NCBI RefSeq assembly: GCF_010726245.1
Contig: NZ_AP022561.1
Span: forward strand, 5,766,001-5,830,000
Length of the DNA stretch: 64,000 bases
Direction: 5' to 3'
Source of the DNA: Mycolicibacterium aichiense
Lineage (GTDB): Bacteria; Actinomycetota; Actinomycetes; Mycobacteriales; Mycobacteriaceae
Below the pieces are notes generated by a model, which ran no database searches, was not told where the DNA came from, and worked only from the letters and a program-made list of their open reading frames with translations. A program made the translations under genes and the position numbers. Of the stretch, positions 33,890 through 41,900 are shown one piece after another. Each line of letters opens with the position of its first letter. Position 1 is the first letter of the stretch.

Positions 33890-34678
33890 CTACACCGGCC
33901 GGCGGATCGCTATGTCGGAACCCAGTCGACTGATCCGGACGTTGGCACCGGAGTAGGGCGCCTCGACCACCAGTCCGTTGCCGATCGCCATCTGGACATG
34001 GCCGGCATGCGGGAACACCAGATCACCGGGGCGAATGTGGGAACGCGGCACCGGAATACCGTCGTTGATCTGGTCGTAGGTGGTGCGGTGCAGTGGCACC
34101 CCCGCCTGCGCGTAGGCCCACTTCACCAGGCCTGAACAGTCGAAGCGATCCGGGCCGGTCGCTCCCCACACGTACGGACACCCCAGCCGTGACAGCGCGG
34201 CGCGCACCGCCAGTGCGGCTCGCGAATTCGGTGCCGGCAGCCGGCGGTGCCCACGGCGATATCCCAGCGCGCGCAACAGCGCGAGGCGGCGCCGGGCTCT
34301 ACGGCGGGCGGCAAGGACGTGGGCGTGCTGGGTGCGCAGCCGAGCAGCCCTGCGCCGCATGAACTCTCGTTGGGCGACCGGGCTGTCCGGGATGGCGGCG
34401 GCATCAGCATGGGCGGCGTCGAGCACGGCACGGGTCTGCCGCTGAGCCTCCCGGTGATCGCGCTGAACACGGGCCAGGATTGCCGACACCTCGGCGTCGA
34501 CCCGGCGGGCACCCTCGAGTTCGGTGCGTCGGCGTTCGACCCCCCGGTGATAGGCCGTGGGCAACCCCTCGCCCGGGTACGGCAACGCAGCGGGTGCCGC
34601 ATTGAGCTCCCCAACCGCCTGCCGGCCGGCGAACAGCGCGTGGGCGCGGCTCAGGATCTCCACCTCGGAGGCGGTCAC
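33890..34678 (-). CDS. NlpC/P60 peptidase without signal peptide (Rv0024-like)
   Basis: 262 residues from a GTG at 34678 that overlaps the regulator stop (GTGA). Residues 45-145 form a charged coiled coil. The NlpC/P60 core follows: catalytic Cys181 in DRFDCSGLVKWAY, His227 in HAGHVQMAIGNG, and RPGDLVFPHAG. Such domains cut peptidoglycan stem peptides. No Sec/Tat signal or lipobox is seen, unlike RipA/RipB, so it may need another export route or act inside the cell. M. tuberculosis Rv0024 has the same layout. Confidence 0.85.
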   Translation of the reverse strand: MTASEVEILSRAHALFAGRQAVGELNAAPAALPYPGEGLPTAYHRGVERRRTELEGARRVDAEVSAILARVQRDHREAQRQTRAVLDAAHADAAAIPDSPVAQREFMRRRAARLRTQHAHVLAARRRARRRLALLRALGYRRGHRRLPAPNSRAALAVRAALSRLGCPYVWGATGPDRFDCSGLVKWAYAQAGVPLHRTTYDQINDGIPVPRSHIRPGDLVFPHAGHVQMAIGNGLVVEAPYSGANVRISRLGSDIAIRRPV

Positions 34679-35415
34679 GACCGCTCCTCGACAAACGCCC
34701 GCACCCGGGGCAGGACCCCCGGCGGGATGGCCCCGCGGTTGCGGATGTCCCACAGCTGCTCGACGTCGACCCCGATCAGTGTCGCGATCACCGGCTCGGG
34801 AAGCTCCGAGCGGGCACACGCCTGGTCGAACCGCGCGCAGATACTGCCGGGCATGCGGGCCAGCAGCCCGCTCCGAATCGCTTCCAGGGACTTGAGATGG
34901 GTCATCAGGCGGTCCACCGATTCGGCCCCGGCGTTGACCGCGACGCGCCAGGAGTTGGCGGCCAGCAGCTCGGCCTTCACGCATTGCTCGATCACGGACT
35001 GAATATACGTTTCATATTCGTTTGACGTCTCCGCTGGCAGGCGGGCTATCAACGAGTTCAGCGATTCCAGGTGCGCTTCGGCATGCGCCTCGAGCACATC
35101 GGCGTCGCTGTGCCGGTTGACGACGATGCCGGTGGCGGTCCGCGGCGGCGCTGATTGGGCCGGCCCGTCGGTCAGGAATGGGGCGATCTCGGCGGCTGGA
35201 TCGTCGGCCACGACAAGTCGCGCATAGGTGCCAGGCGGCAGCCCCAACCCGTTTTCAACCTTCTGAACTGTGCCTTTGTGTGGCTTGCGGACTCCGCGCT
35301 CCAGGAAGCTCAGGCCCATGATGCTGACCCCGGTGGCGGCGGCCAACTCGGCCAGCGACCAGTCCCTCGCCTCGCGCAGAGTCCGGATGGCTGCGCCCGC
35401 CGCCTCTCGGCTCAC
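34675..35415 (-). CDS. XRE-type DNA-binding regulator (Rv0023-like)
   Basis: 246 residues from a GTG at 35415. The Cro/C1 helix-turn-helix is at about residues 8-60 (LAELAAATGVSIMGLSFLERGVRKP), with a helical C-terminal region of unknown ligand. It resembles Rv0023 in size and place. It starts the minus-strand run and is divergent from whiB5 across 129 bp of AT-richer DNA (35416-35544). The next gene overlaps by 4 bp, so the regulator is cotranscribed with the NlpC/P60 peptidase. Confidence 0.85.
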   Translation of the reverse strand: MSREAAGAAIRTLREARDWSLAELAAATGVSIMGLSFLERGVRKPHKGTVQKVENGLGLPPGTYARLVVADDPAAEIAPFLTDGPAQSAPPRTATGIVVNRHSDADVLEAHAEAHLESLNSLIARLPAETSNEYETYIQSVIEQCVKAELLAANSWRVAVNAGAESVDRLMTHLKSLEAIRSGLLARMPGSICARFDQACARSELPEPVIATLIGVDVEQLWDIRNRGAIPPGVLPRVRAFVEERS

Positions 35416-35544
35416 GGTGGGGCTCCAGCCATATACGGATCGTACACAGCCCTATCGGTTTATACGTTTCTTTCTACGTTCCTCTTGCGTCGCCGGAGTG
35501 GCGCATATACGCTTTCGTCAATGAATCCGGCCAAGGAGGCTCCG

Positions 35545-35955
35545 ATGAACTACCGCCCATGCTCGGTCGAGCCCGATCTGTGGTTCGGCTATGCCGACGA
35601 CGACGCCAGCGACGGTGCGGCCAAGGCGCGCGTCTACGAACAGTCCGCGACCCGCGCCCGGACCATCTGCCTACGCCGGTGCCCGCTGGCCCAACAGCGC
35701 GCCTGCGCCCGCAGCGCCGTCGAGAGCGGTGAGGAATACGGGGTGTGGGCCGGGATCAAACTGCCCGGCGGCCAGTACCGCAAGCGCCATCAACTGGCGC
35801 ACGCGCACGAGATCCTGCGGCGCATCGCCGACGGCCAACTCAACCCGCGCGAACTGCCGGAAAGCGCCGAACTACTGGCCCGCAGTGAACCGCTGCCGGC
35901 CCAGGTGGCGACCGTCGTGCATCTTCCGCTGGGCCGGCCGCGCACCGCAGCCTAG
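35545..35955 (+). CDS. whiB5: WhiB5-like iron-sulfur transcription factor
   Basis: 136 residues from the ATG at 35545, which follows AAGGAGG by 5 bases; an upstream ATG at 35521 adds eight residues and is less likely. Cysteines lie at 6, 42, 46 and 54, so the spacing is C-x35-C-x3-C-x7-C. The usual WhiB core is C-x2-C-x5-C; a stretched spacing is consistent with WhiB5. The GVWAG turn (about 67-71) and the basic segment RKRHQLAHAHE support a DNA-binding WhiB. The [4Fe-4S] cluster should sense O2/NO. Its position next to Rv0023-28-like genes matches M. tuberculosis. Confidence 0.88.
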   Translation: MNYRPCSVEPDLWFGYADDDASDGAAKARVYEQSATRARTICLRRCPLAQQRACARSAVESGEEYGVWAGIKLPGGQYRKRHQLAHAHEILRRIADGQLNPRELPESAELLARSEPLPAQVATVVHLPLGRPRTAA

Positions 35956-37091
35956 CCGGAAGTGACTGCCTCAGAACGCTTTTGCATGTTCTCGTCGACC
36001 TCGCGCTGCCATACGTCGTAGGCGTGGGTGGTGTCCACCTCGAGCTCGAAGCGGTCGGTCATGTCCGCGGTGACATCGGCGGCGTCGACGTAGAACTGCT
36101 CGTACCACCGCCGGTACTGGTACAGCGCGCCGTCTTCCTCGCACAGCAGCGGATTCTCGATCCGCGTCTTGTGCTTCCAGATCTCGACGTCTTGGAGGAA
36201 GCCGACCTCGTAGATCTTCGAATACGACTGGGCGAGCTTGGCCGCCTTCTCGTCCGACAGCCCCGGCATGTTCTGCACCGACACGCCGAACTGCAGCATG
36301 AACGAGTTCTGGTCGATCGGGTAATGGCAGTTGATCAGCACCGATTCCACGGTGAAGTCCGGCCCGAGGTCGTTGTGCAACCAGTTGATCATGTACGACG
36401 GTCCGAAGTAGGTGGCCTCCGAGCGCAGCTTGGTGCCCTCCCAGAGCCGCTCCGGGTGCTCGGTGAAGTCCTGGCGCCCCTTGGATTCCATGTACTGGCT
36501 GGCGGTGTGGCCTTCGAAGACGTTCTTGAAGAACGTGGGGTAGGCGTAGTGGATGTAGAAGAAGTGCGCCATGTCGACGTTGTTGTCGACGATCTCGCGG
36601 CAGTGCGCGCCCTCGATGATCATCGAGTTCCATGCCCACTTCGACCACTGACCCTCGTCGTAGCCCTCGATCGTCGGCGGGGTGAGTTCTGCCGGCGGCG
36701 TGGAGCCCTCCGGGTCGTGCCACATCAGCAGCTGCCCATTGACCTCGAGGGTCTGGTACTTGCGGGTGCGCGCGAGCTTGGGAACCCTTCGCGCATAGGG
36801 AATTTCGACACAACGGCCGGTCGCGCCGTTCCAGCGCCAGTCGTGGAACGCACACGCCAGATTGTCGCCCTTGACCGTGCCCATGGCCAGGTCGGCACCC
36901 AGGTGCCGGCAGTAGCCGTCGAGCACGTGGATGTCGCCGTGTGAGTCGGCGTACACCACCAGCTTGCCGCCGAACGCATTGATGCCGTGCGGCTTGCCAT
37001 CGCGGAAATCCTCTGCCAGGCCCAGGCAGTGCCAACCGCGCGCGTAACGCGTCATCGGCGTGCCGGGGTCGATCTCCCGGATCTGGTTCAT
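35952..37091 (-). CDS. KshA-type Rieske oxygenase (3-ketosteroid 9-alpha-hydroxylase-like)
   Basis: 379 residues from the ATG at 37091. The Rieske motif is C61-x-H63...C80-x2-H83. The mononuclear iron ligands are H176 and H181 in VDMAHFFYIHY, with an Asp further on. These positions are each about five or six residues below those of M. tuberculosis KshA (67/69/86/89 and 181/186). It is the oxygenase component, needing a KshB-type reductase that is not nearby. It opens the steroid B-ring by 9-alpha-hydroxylation or acts on a related bile-acid-like steroid. The stop overlaps the whiB5 stop (CTAG). A perfect palindrome lies 7 bp upstream of the start. Confidence 0.9.
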   Translation of the reverse strand: MNQIREIDPGTPMTRYARGWHCLGLAEDFRDGKPHGINAFGGKLVVYADSHGDIHVLDGYCRHLGADLAMGTVKGDNLACAFHDWRWNGATGRCVEIPYARRVPKLARTRKYQTLEVNGQLLMWHDPEGSTPPAELTPPTIEGYDEGQWSKWAWNSMIIEGAHCREIVDNNVDMAHFFYIHYAYPTFFKNVFEGHTASQYMESKGRQDFTEHPERLWEGTKLRSEATYFGPSYMINWLHNDLGPDFTVESVLINCHYPIDQNSFMLQFGVSVQNMPGLSDEKAAKLAQSYSKIYEVGFLQDVEIWKHKTRIENPLLCEEDGALYQYRRWYEQFYVDAADVTADMTDRFELEVDTTHAYDVWQREVDENMQKRSEAVTSG

Positions 37092-37098
37092 GCGCTCA

Positions 37099-37118
37099 TT
37101 TAAGCACATGTGCTTAAA
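37099..37118. promoter_or_regulatory. 20-bp perfect palindrome between KshA paralogue and TetR
   Basis: TTTAAGCACA and its exact reverse complement TGTGCTTAAA meet without spacer. It starts 7 bp upstream of the kshA-type ATG and ends 30 bp before the TetR GTG. It does not fit the KstR pattern TnnAACnnGTTnnA. It is the expected operator of the divergent TetR, overlapping both leaders. Confidence 0.8.
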
Positions 37119-37148
37119 ACTGCCTAGCATTGATTTAGACTGCTCGAC

Positions 37149-37748
37149 GTGGACCGCGGTGCCCGATCTCGGGAAGTACTGCTCGACGCCGCCGAACGGC
37201 TGATCGCCGAGCACGGATTCGAGGTGCCGCTACGCGAGATCGCGGTGGCCGCCGGCCAACGCAACAACTCCGCGGTCAACTACTACTTCCGCAGCAGGCA
37301 GGACCTCATCGACGCGGTCGTCGCCCGGCGGCTGACCCCGATGGAAGTCGAGCGGCAAGCCCTGCTGGACCGAATGTCAGGTGAGCAGATGGCCGACGCG
37401 CACGCCGTGCTGCGAATCCTGGTCGGGCCGTTCTTCCACAGTGAAGGCACTCATTACGCGCGGTTCCTCGAAGTGGTGCGGATCCGGCTGAACCGGGAAC
37501 CGCAGAGTCCCGCGGAGTCGGCCTGGCCACGGATCCTCGACGCGCTGGCCAGGCTGGTTCCGCTGAAGGACCGCAGTGCTCGGGAGAACCGGGTCGGAGC
37601 CGTCGCCACCGCGATGTTCGCCCTGCTCGCCGACCACGAGCGGCGGGTGGAATCCGGCGACACCGATGCCGACAGTCTCGAGGAGATCGTGACGATGCTC
37701 GCCGCGATGCTGACCGCCGCACCGGTGCCGGCGCCCGCGACTCGCTGA
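37149..37748 (+). CDS. TetR-family regulator, probable controller of the KshA paralogue
   Basis: 199 residues from a GTG at 37149. The HTH is at about residues 8-55 (LREIAVAAGQRNNSAVNYYFRSRQDL), and shares the AGQxNNxAxxYYF wording with the TetR at 11224-11937. The ligand-domain helices contain FFHSEGTHYARFLEVVRIR. It is divergent from the Rieske oxygenase, with the 20-bp palindrome at 37099-37118 between. The likely inducer is a steroid or CoA-thioester intermediate, by inference from the neighbour. Confidence 0.85.
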   Translation: MDRGARSREVLLDAAERLIAEHGFEVPLREIAVAAGQRNNSAVNYYFRSRQDLIDAVVARRLTPMEVERQALLDRMSGEQMADAHAVLRILVGPFFHSEGTHYARFLEVVRIRLNREPQSPAESAWPRILDALARLVPLKDRSARENRVGAVATAMFALLADHERRVESGDTDADSLEEIVTMLAAMLTAAPVPAPATR

Positions 37749-37824
37749 CTGCGGCAATTCCCGGGCAGGGGAGTGGGTGGGGCGATAGAACTGTGTCGAC
37801 TGGCAATCGTTGGGAGGCGCGCGG

Positions 37825-38106
37825 GTGCGGATCGTGGTCGTGGTGGCCCTGGCCGGGTTGATCGCACTGGTGGTGGCGGTGCTGACCGACAGCACCTACG
37901 CGGCTGTCGCGGTGGTCGTGCTCGCGGTCGCCGGCATCGTGTTGTTGTTGCGCGACTGGCGCGCTGATCACAAGCGAGCGGCCGCCAGTGAGACGGCGGA
38001 GGTGCCGCATCACGAGCCGGTCGACCCGTCGATGAGCCCGGAGCTGTTCGCGCCGGACATCTCCGCCGACGGTCGCGGCCCATCGTCCGACGCCCGCGCC
38101 GACTAG
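37825..38106 (+). CDS. Small two-helix membrane protein, unknown function
   Basis: 93 residues from a GTG at 37825, which follows GGGAGG; a TTG at 37810 is an alternative. Residues about 2-20 and 25-43 are hydrophobic (IVVVVALAGLIALVVAVL; AVAVVVLAVAGIVLLL). A soluble acidic tail of about 45 residues follows (PHHEPVDPSMSPELFAPD). It is probably a bitopic or hairpin membrane protein. It stands between the TetR and the EVE-domain gene in the same direction. No family is recognised. Confidence 0.7.
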   Translation: MRIVVVVALAGLIALVVAVLTDSTYAAVAVVVLAVAGIVLLLRDWRADHKRAAASETAEVPHHEPVDPSMSPELFAPDISADGRGPSSDARAD

Positions 38107-38164
38107 CGGGGGAGCCGCCGTCGAGCGTCGCGAACCTGTCGGACCCTCGACCTAGCGTGAGTCC

Positions 38165-38581
38165 ATGACGTACTGGATCAATACCGTCAGCGCCGACCAC
38201 GTACAACGCGGTGTCGCCGGCGGCTTTACTCAGGCCAACCATGGCAAGCCGCACATGCTCCGGAAAATGGCCCGTGGCGATTGGATTGTCTTCTATTCGC
38301 CGAAAACCGCACTCGAGCACGGGGAGTCGCTACAGGCGTTCACCGCGATCGGGCGGGTCACCGACGACGAGCCGTACCAGGAGCAGCCGTCGCACCCGTG
38401 GCGGCGCGCCATGGAGTTCCTGCCCTGCACGGCGACACCCATCCGTCCCCTGCTGGACCGGCTGGAGTTCATCGTCGATCCGCGGCGCTGGGGCTACAAG
38501 TTCCGGTTCGGGGTGTTCCGCATCGAGGAACCGGACTTCCAGCTCATCCGCTCGGCGATGACGCAGCAGCTCGCGGCCTGA
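38165..38581 (+). CDS. EVE-domain (PUA-like) protein
   Basis: 138 residues. It starts MTYWINTVSADHV, and the wording MLRKMARGDWIVFYSPK, GVFRIEEPDFQLI and FTAIGRVTDDEPY is that of the EVE family. EVE folds like YTH/PUA domains and may bind modified bases or RNA. It is cytosolic and stands alone on the plus strand. In other genomes EVE domains often accompany restriction or defence genes; none is adjacent here. Confidence 0.85.
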   Translation: MTYWINTVSADHVQRGVAGGFTQANHGKPHMLRKMARGDWIVFYSPKTALEHGESLQAFTAIGRVTDDEPYQEQPSHPWRRAMEFLPCTATPIRPLLDRLEFIVDPRRWGYKFRFGVFRIEEPDFQLIRSAMTQQLAA

Positions 38582-38606
38582 GCAACGGGCCGCGGGTAAG
38601 CTCGGG

Positions 38607-39575
38607 GTGGTGAGCAACCTCGAGACCGCTCCACGTGAAGTGCCCTGCAGTGCAACGACATTCGACGGTGTCGAAGTGCTCGAACCCCGCGAGGTCCCGC
38701 TCGGCGGTCCTCGTGCGCTTCCGGTGCGCCGGACCCTGCCCCAACGTGAGCGCTCGCTGATCGGCGCTTGGTGTTTCGCCGATCATTACGGCCCGCACGA
38801 TGTCCGCGAGGCAGTCGGCATGGATGTGCCACCGCACCCGCACAGCGGCCTGCAGACCGTCAGCTGGTTGTTCAGCGGCGAGATCGAGCACCGCGACAGC
38901 GCCGGTGTGCACCAGATCGTCCGCCCGGGCGAACTGAACCTGATGACCGCCGGGGCGGGGATCTGCCACTCGGAGGTGTCGACGCCGTCGACCACGATCC
39001 TGCACGGCGCACAGCTGTGGGTGGCGCTGCCGGATGCGGATCGCAACGCCGACCGGGATTTCGATCACTATGTCCCCGAGCCGTTTTCGCGCGGGGACGC
39101 ATCCATCCGGGTGTTCCTCGGTGAGCTGGCCGGCCAGCGCTCTCCGGTGCACACTTTCACACCGCTGGTCGGCGCCCAGGTCGACCTGGCCGCCGGCTGC
39201 ACCCTCGACCTCGACGTCGACCCCGCCTTCGAACACGGCGTCCTGCTCGACCTCGGCCGGGTGGAAGTGGCCGGGCGGGTGCTTCAGTCAGGGCAGCTGG
39301 CCTACCTCGGAACCGGGTCGACCATGCTCCGGCTGCACAATGCAGCCGGCCTGGCCGCCCGGCTGCTGCTCCTGGGCGGGACGCCGTTTACCGAGGAACT
39401 GTTGATGTGGTGGAACTTCGTCGGCCGCAGCCACGACGAGATCGTCGAGTACCGCGGGGAGTGGGAAAGCGGCGACGATCGCTTTGGCGCCGTCAGTGGG
39501 TACTCGGGTTCGGTCCAGCGATTGCCGGCACCCGCGCTACCCGCCATCCGATTGCGGCCGCGCCGCCGAACCTGA
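38607..39575 (+). CDS. Pirin-family cupin protein
   Basis: 322 residues from a GTG (38607 or 38610). The N-terminal cupin has the metal-type motif DVPPHPHSGLQTVSWLFSGE with His residues spaced as in pirins, and GAGICHSE. The C-terminal half is a second cupin (LLLGGTPFTEELLMWWNFV, then SHDEIVEYRGEWESGD). Pirins bind iron, and some are quercetinases. It is followed after 8 bp by a GNAT gene. Role uncertain. Confidence 0.85.
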   Translation: MVSNLETAPREVPCSATTFDGVEVLEPREVPLGGPRALPVRRTLPQRERSLIGAWCFADHYGPHDVREAVGMDVPPHPHSGLQTVSWLFSGEIEHRDSAGVHQIVRPGELNLMTAGAGICHSEVSTPSTTILHGAQLWVALPDADRNADRDFDHYVPEPFSRGDASIRVFLGELAGQRSPVHTFTPLVGAQVDLAAGCTLDLDVDPAFEHGVLLDLGRVEVAGRVLQSGQLAYLGTGSTMLRLHNAAGLAARLLLLGGTPFTEELLMWWNFVGRSHDEIVEYRGEWESGDDRFGAVSGYSGSVQRLPAPALPAIRLRPRRRT

Positions 39576-39583
39576 GGAGTTCC

Positions 39584-39925
39584 ATGACACACGACAAAAC
39601 CGGCGCCGACACCACGGTCACCGCCGGTAAGGACCACTTCACCATCACCGTCGAGGGCGAGCAGGTCGGCGTGGCCGACTTCGTTGACCACGACGGTCAA
39701 CGGATCTTCCACCACACCGAGGTCGAGGACGCGTTCGAAGGACGCGGACTGGCCAGCATCATGGTCGGCGAGGCGCTGACCGCCACCCGCGACGCCGGGC
39801 TGCGCATCGTGGCGGTGTGCCCGATGGTCGCGAAGTACATCGAGAAACATCCGGAGTTCGACGACGTGACGGACCCCGCCTCCGCGGATACCGAGCGCTA
39901 TCTGCAGCAGGTGCTGAGCAGCTGA
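39584..39925 (+). CDS. GNAT-fold N-acetyltransferase (small YjdJ-like type)
   Basis: 113 residues from the ATG at 39584, behind GAGGAG. It has a short GNAT domain: ADFVDHDGQRIFHHTEVEDAFEGRGLASIMVGEALT contains the acetyl-CoA-binding R/Q-x2-G-x-G/A-like loop (GRGLAS), and CPMVAKYIEKHPEF is the typical YjdJ C-terminal segment. The acceptor is unknown. It lies 8 bp after the pirin gene and 26 bp before a thioesterase gene, so it is probably one transcript. Confidence 0.85.
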   Translation: MTHDKTGADTTVTAGKDHFTITVEGEQVGVADFVDHDGQRIFHHTEVEDAFEGRGLASIMVGEALTATRDAGLRIVAVCPMVAKYIEKHPEFDDVTDPASADTERYLQQVLSS

Positions 39926-39951
39926 ATCCACCGCCGCTATCGTGTGACCTC

Positions 39952-40785
39952 GTGACGGATCTGGGCGACTCGGCGGGCGCATCGCGGGCGTATCTGGTGT
40001 CGGACGGCGACGTGCTGCTGCCCGGCCCGGCATCGCAGGGGCCCTGGGGTCCCACGATCAGCGGTCACGTCGTGGGCGGCATCCTGGCGCGTGCCTTGGA
40101 GCAGGTGGGCGGCGCCCCCGGATTCGTACCGGCCCGGCTGACCGTCGACCTGCTTCGGCCCACCGCGGTCACGCCCCTGGAAGTGCGGACCACCATGCGC
40201 CGCGAAGGCCGTCGCATCCGGCTGGTCGACGCCGAACTCATCCAGAACGACACCGTGGTGTCCCGAGCCAGTGCGATGTTCCTGCGCCGCGGTGAGCATC
40301 CGGCCGGCGACATCTGGTCCTCGCCGGTGACGATGCCGCCGCTGCCGCCGGATCCCGGTCCGCTGCCCGACGATCTGATGATGTTCGTCTGGGGTTATGG
40401 CGGACAGGGCGAGTCCGGCGGTGCGATGGCCTTCACCGAATGGCACGACGCCACCGGGCCCAAGTACGCCTGGATCCGGCAGGTCCGCGAGCTCGTAGAA
40501 GGCGAGGTGACCTCCCCGTTCGTCACCGTTGCGATGGCCGCTGACGCGGCCAGTGCGACATCCCATTGGGGCACAGGCGGTTTGCGCTACATCAACGCCG
40601 ACTACACGCTGACCTTGGCTCGCGAGCCGATCGGGGACTACATCGGCCTGGCGGCCACGTCGCACAACAGCAACGACGGCATCGCGTGCGGTGCGGTCGC
40701 GGTGTTCGACGCACACGGGCAGATCGGAAACGCGATCACCGTCGGCCTGGTGAACCCGGTCGAATCCTTCCACCCCAGGGCGTAA
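39952..40785 (+). CDS. Acyl-CoA thioesterase-like double hot-dog protein
   Basis: 277 residues from a GTG at 39952. The first half has HVVGGILARALEQVGG and ARLTVDLLRPTAVTPLEV, and the second has RYINADYTLTLAREPIGDYIGL and HNSNDGIACGAVAVFDAHG. This is the mycobacterial thioesterase (TesB-like) family, also seen at 6414-7199. It is probably cytosolic. It lies downstream of a GNAT gene and upstream of the cyclase gene on the same strand (29 bp). Substrate unknown. Confidence 0.75.
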   Translation: MTDLGDSAGASRAYLVSDGDVLLPGPASQGPWGPTISGHVVGGILARALEQVGGAPGFVPARLTVDLLRPTAVTPLEVRTTMRREGRRIRLVDAELIQNDTVVSRASAMFLRRGEHPAGDIWSSPVTMPPLPPDPGPLPDDLMMFVWGYGGQGESGGAMAFTEWHDATGPKYAWIRQVRELVEGEVTSPFVTVAMAADAASATSHWGTGGLRYINADYTLTLAREPIGDYIGLAATSHNSNDGIACGAVAVFDAHGQIGNAITVGLVNPVESFHPRA

Positions 40786-40814
40786 CGTTCCGTCCCAGAA
40801 CGTAAAGGGGTCCG

Positions 40815-41588
40815 ATGAGAAGGTTCGTCGACATCTCCGTCCCGCTGCAGGCCGGCATCGCCTCGGACCCGCCGGGGCATCTCCCGGAGATCGACTACTA
40901 CGACCACAAACAGACCGCCGCCGAGGTGGTGTCGTTCTTCCCCGGCGCGACCGTCGACGATCTTCCCGACGGTGAAGGGTGGGCGATCGAACGGGTCCGG
41001 ATCACCACCCACAACGGCACCCATCTCGACGCGCCGTACCACTACGCGTCGACGATGGACGGCGGCAAGCGCGCCATCACCATCGACGAGGTCCCGCTGG
41101 AGTGGTGCCTGCAGCCCGCGGTCAAGCTCGACTTCCGCCACTTCCCGGACGGTTACGTGGTGACCGCGGCGGACGTGGAGGCCGAGCTGGATCGCATCGG
41201 GCACAGCCTGGCACCGCTGGAGATCGTGCTGGTCAACACCAGCGCGGGTACCCGCTACGGACACCCTGATTACGTCGGGACCGGCTGCGGCATGGGCCGC
41301 GACGCCACCCTGTACCTGCTCGAGCGCGGCGTGCGGCTCACCGGAACCGATGCCTGGAGCTGGGATGCGCCGTTCTCCTACACCGCCCAGCGGTACGCCC
41401 AGGACCACGACGCGTCGATCATCTGGGAAGGCCACCGCGCCGGGCGCACGGTCGGCTACTCGCATATCGAGAAGCTGCACAATCTGGAGTCGTTGCCGCC
41501 CAACGGCTTTGAGGTGTCGTGCTTCCCGGTGAAAGTCCACGCGGCGTCGGCGGGATGGACCCGCGCGGTCGCGATCTTCGACGACTGA
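40815..41588 (+). CDS. Metal-dependent cyclase/kynurenine-formamidase-like hydrolase
   Basis: 257 residues. The motif H-x-G-T-H-x-D-x-P-x-H occurs at residues 66-76 (HNGTHLDAPYH), the manganese/zinc-binding signature of the KynB/cyclase family. A second helix contributes the catalytic H/E region (GTDAWSWDAPFSY). Members hydrolyse formamides, cyclic amides or isatin. No tryptophan genes are nearby, so the name kynB is not given. It converges with the secreted protein gene at 41598. Confidence 0.85.
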   Translation: MRRFVDISVPLQAGIASDPPGHLPEIDYYDHKQTAAEVVSFFPGATVDDLPDGEGWAIERVRITTHNGTHLDAPYHYASTMDGGKRAITIDEVPLEWCLQPAVKLDFRHFPDGYVVTAADVEAELDRIGHSLAPLEIVLVNTSAGTRYGHPDYVGTGCGMGRDATLYLLERGVRLTGTDAWSWDAPFSYTAQRYAQDHDASIIWEGHRAGRTVGYSHIEKLHNLESLPPNGFEVSCFPVKVHAASAGWTRAVAIFDD

Positions 41589-41597
41589 CCCGACTGG

Positions 41598-41873
41598 TCA
41601 GGGCCAGGGGCCGCCGACCGGCGGTCCGCCGCCGCGCGGCGACTGATTCTGCAGAATCCCCAGGCAGGTCCCCATCGACTTGCCGGGGATGCACGGGATG
41701 CCACCCACACTCGGGACACCGTTGGCCACGTAGCACTGTCCGGTGATCGGATCAGCCAGATGCCCGGTGGGGCAGGCGTTGGCCGGGGCGGCGACAACGA
41801 CGGGTGCGGCCACGAACAGCGCGCCGCAGGCGGCGGCCATCAGCGCCCTCAAGATCCGTACCCGCACAGCCAT
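41598..41873 (-). CDS. Small secreted Cys-containing protein
   Basis: 91 residues with a clear signal peptide: basic start VRVRILRAL, hydrophobic AAACGALFVAAPVVVAA, and cleavage near A-N-A-C (about residue 33). The mature chain is only about 58 residues, with four Cys (NACPTG, QCYVA, IPCIPG, GTCLG) and a Gly/Pro tail. It could be disulfide-rich. It lies 27 bp downstream of the DUF2071 gene on the same strand and may be cotranscribed with the nitrilase operon. Function unknown. Confidence 0.7.
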   Translation of the reverse strand: MAVRVRILRALMAAACGALFVAAPVVVAAPANACPTGHLADPITGQCYVANGVPSVGGIPCIPGKSMGTCLGILQNQSPRGGGPPVGGPWP

Positions 41874-41900
41874 GGCTGTGAGCTTACTGCGAGCGGCGTC

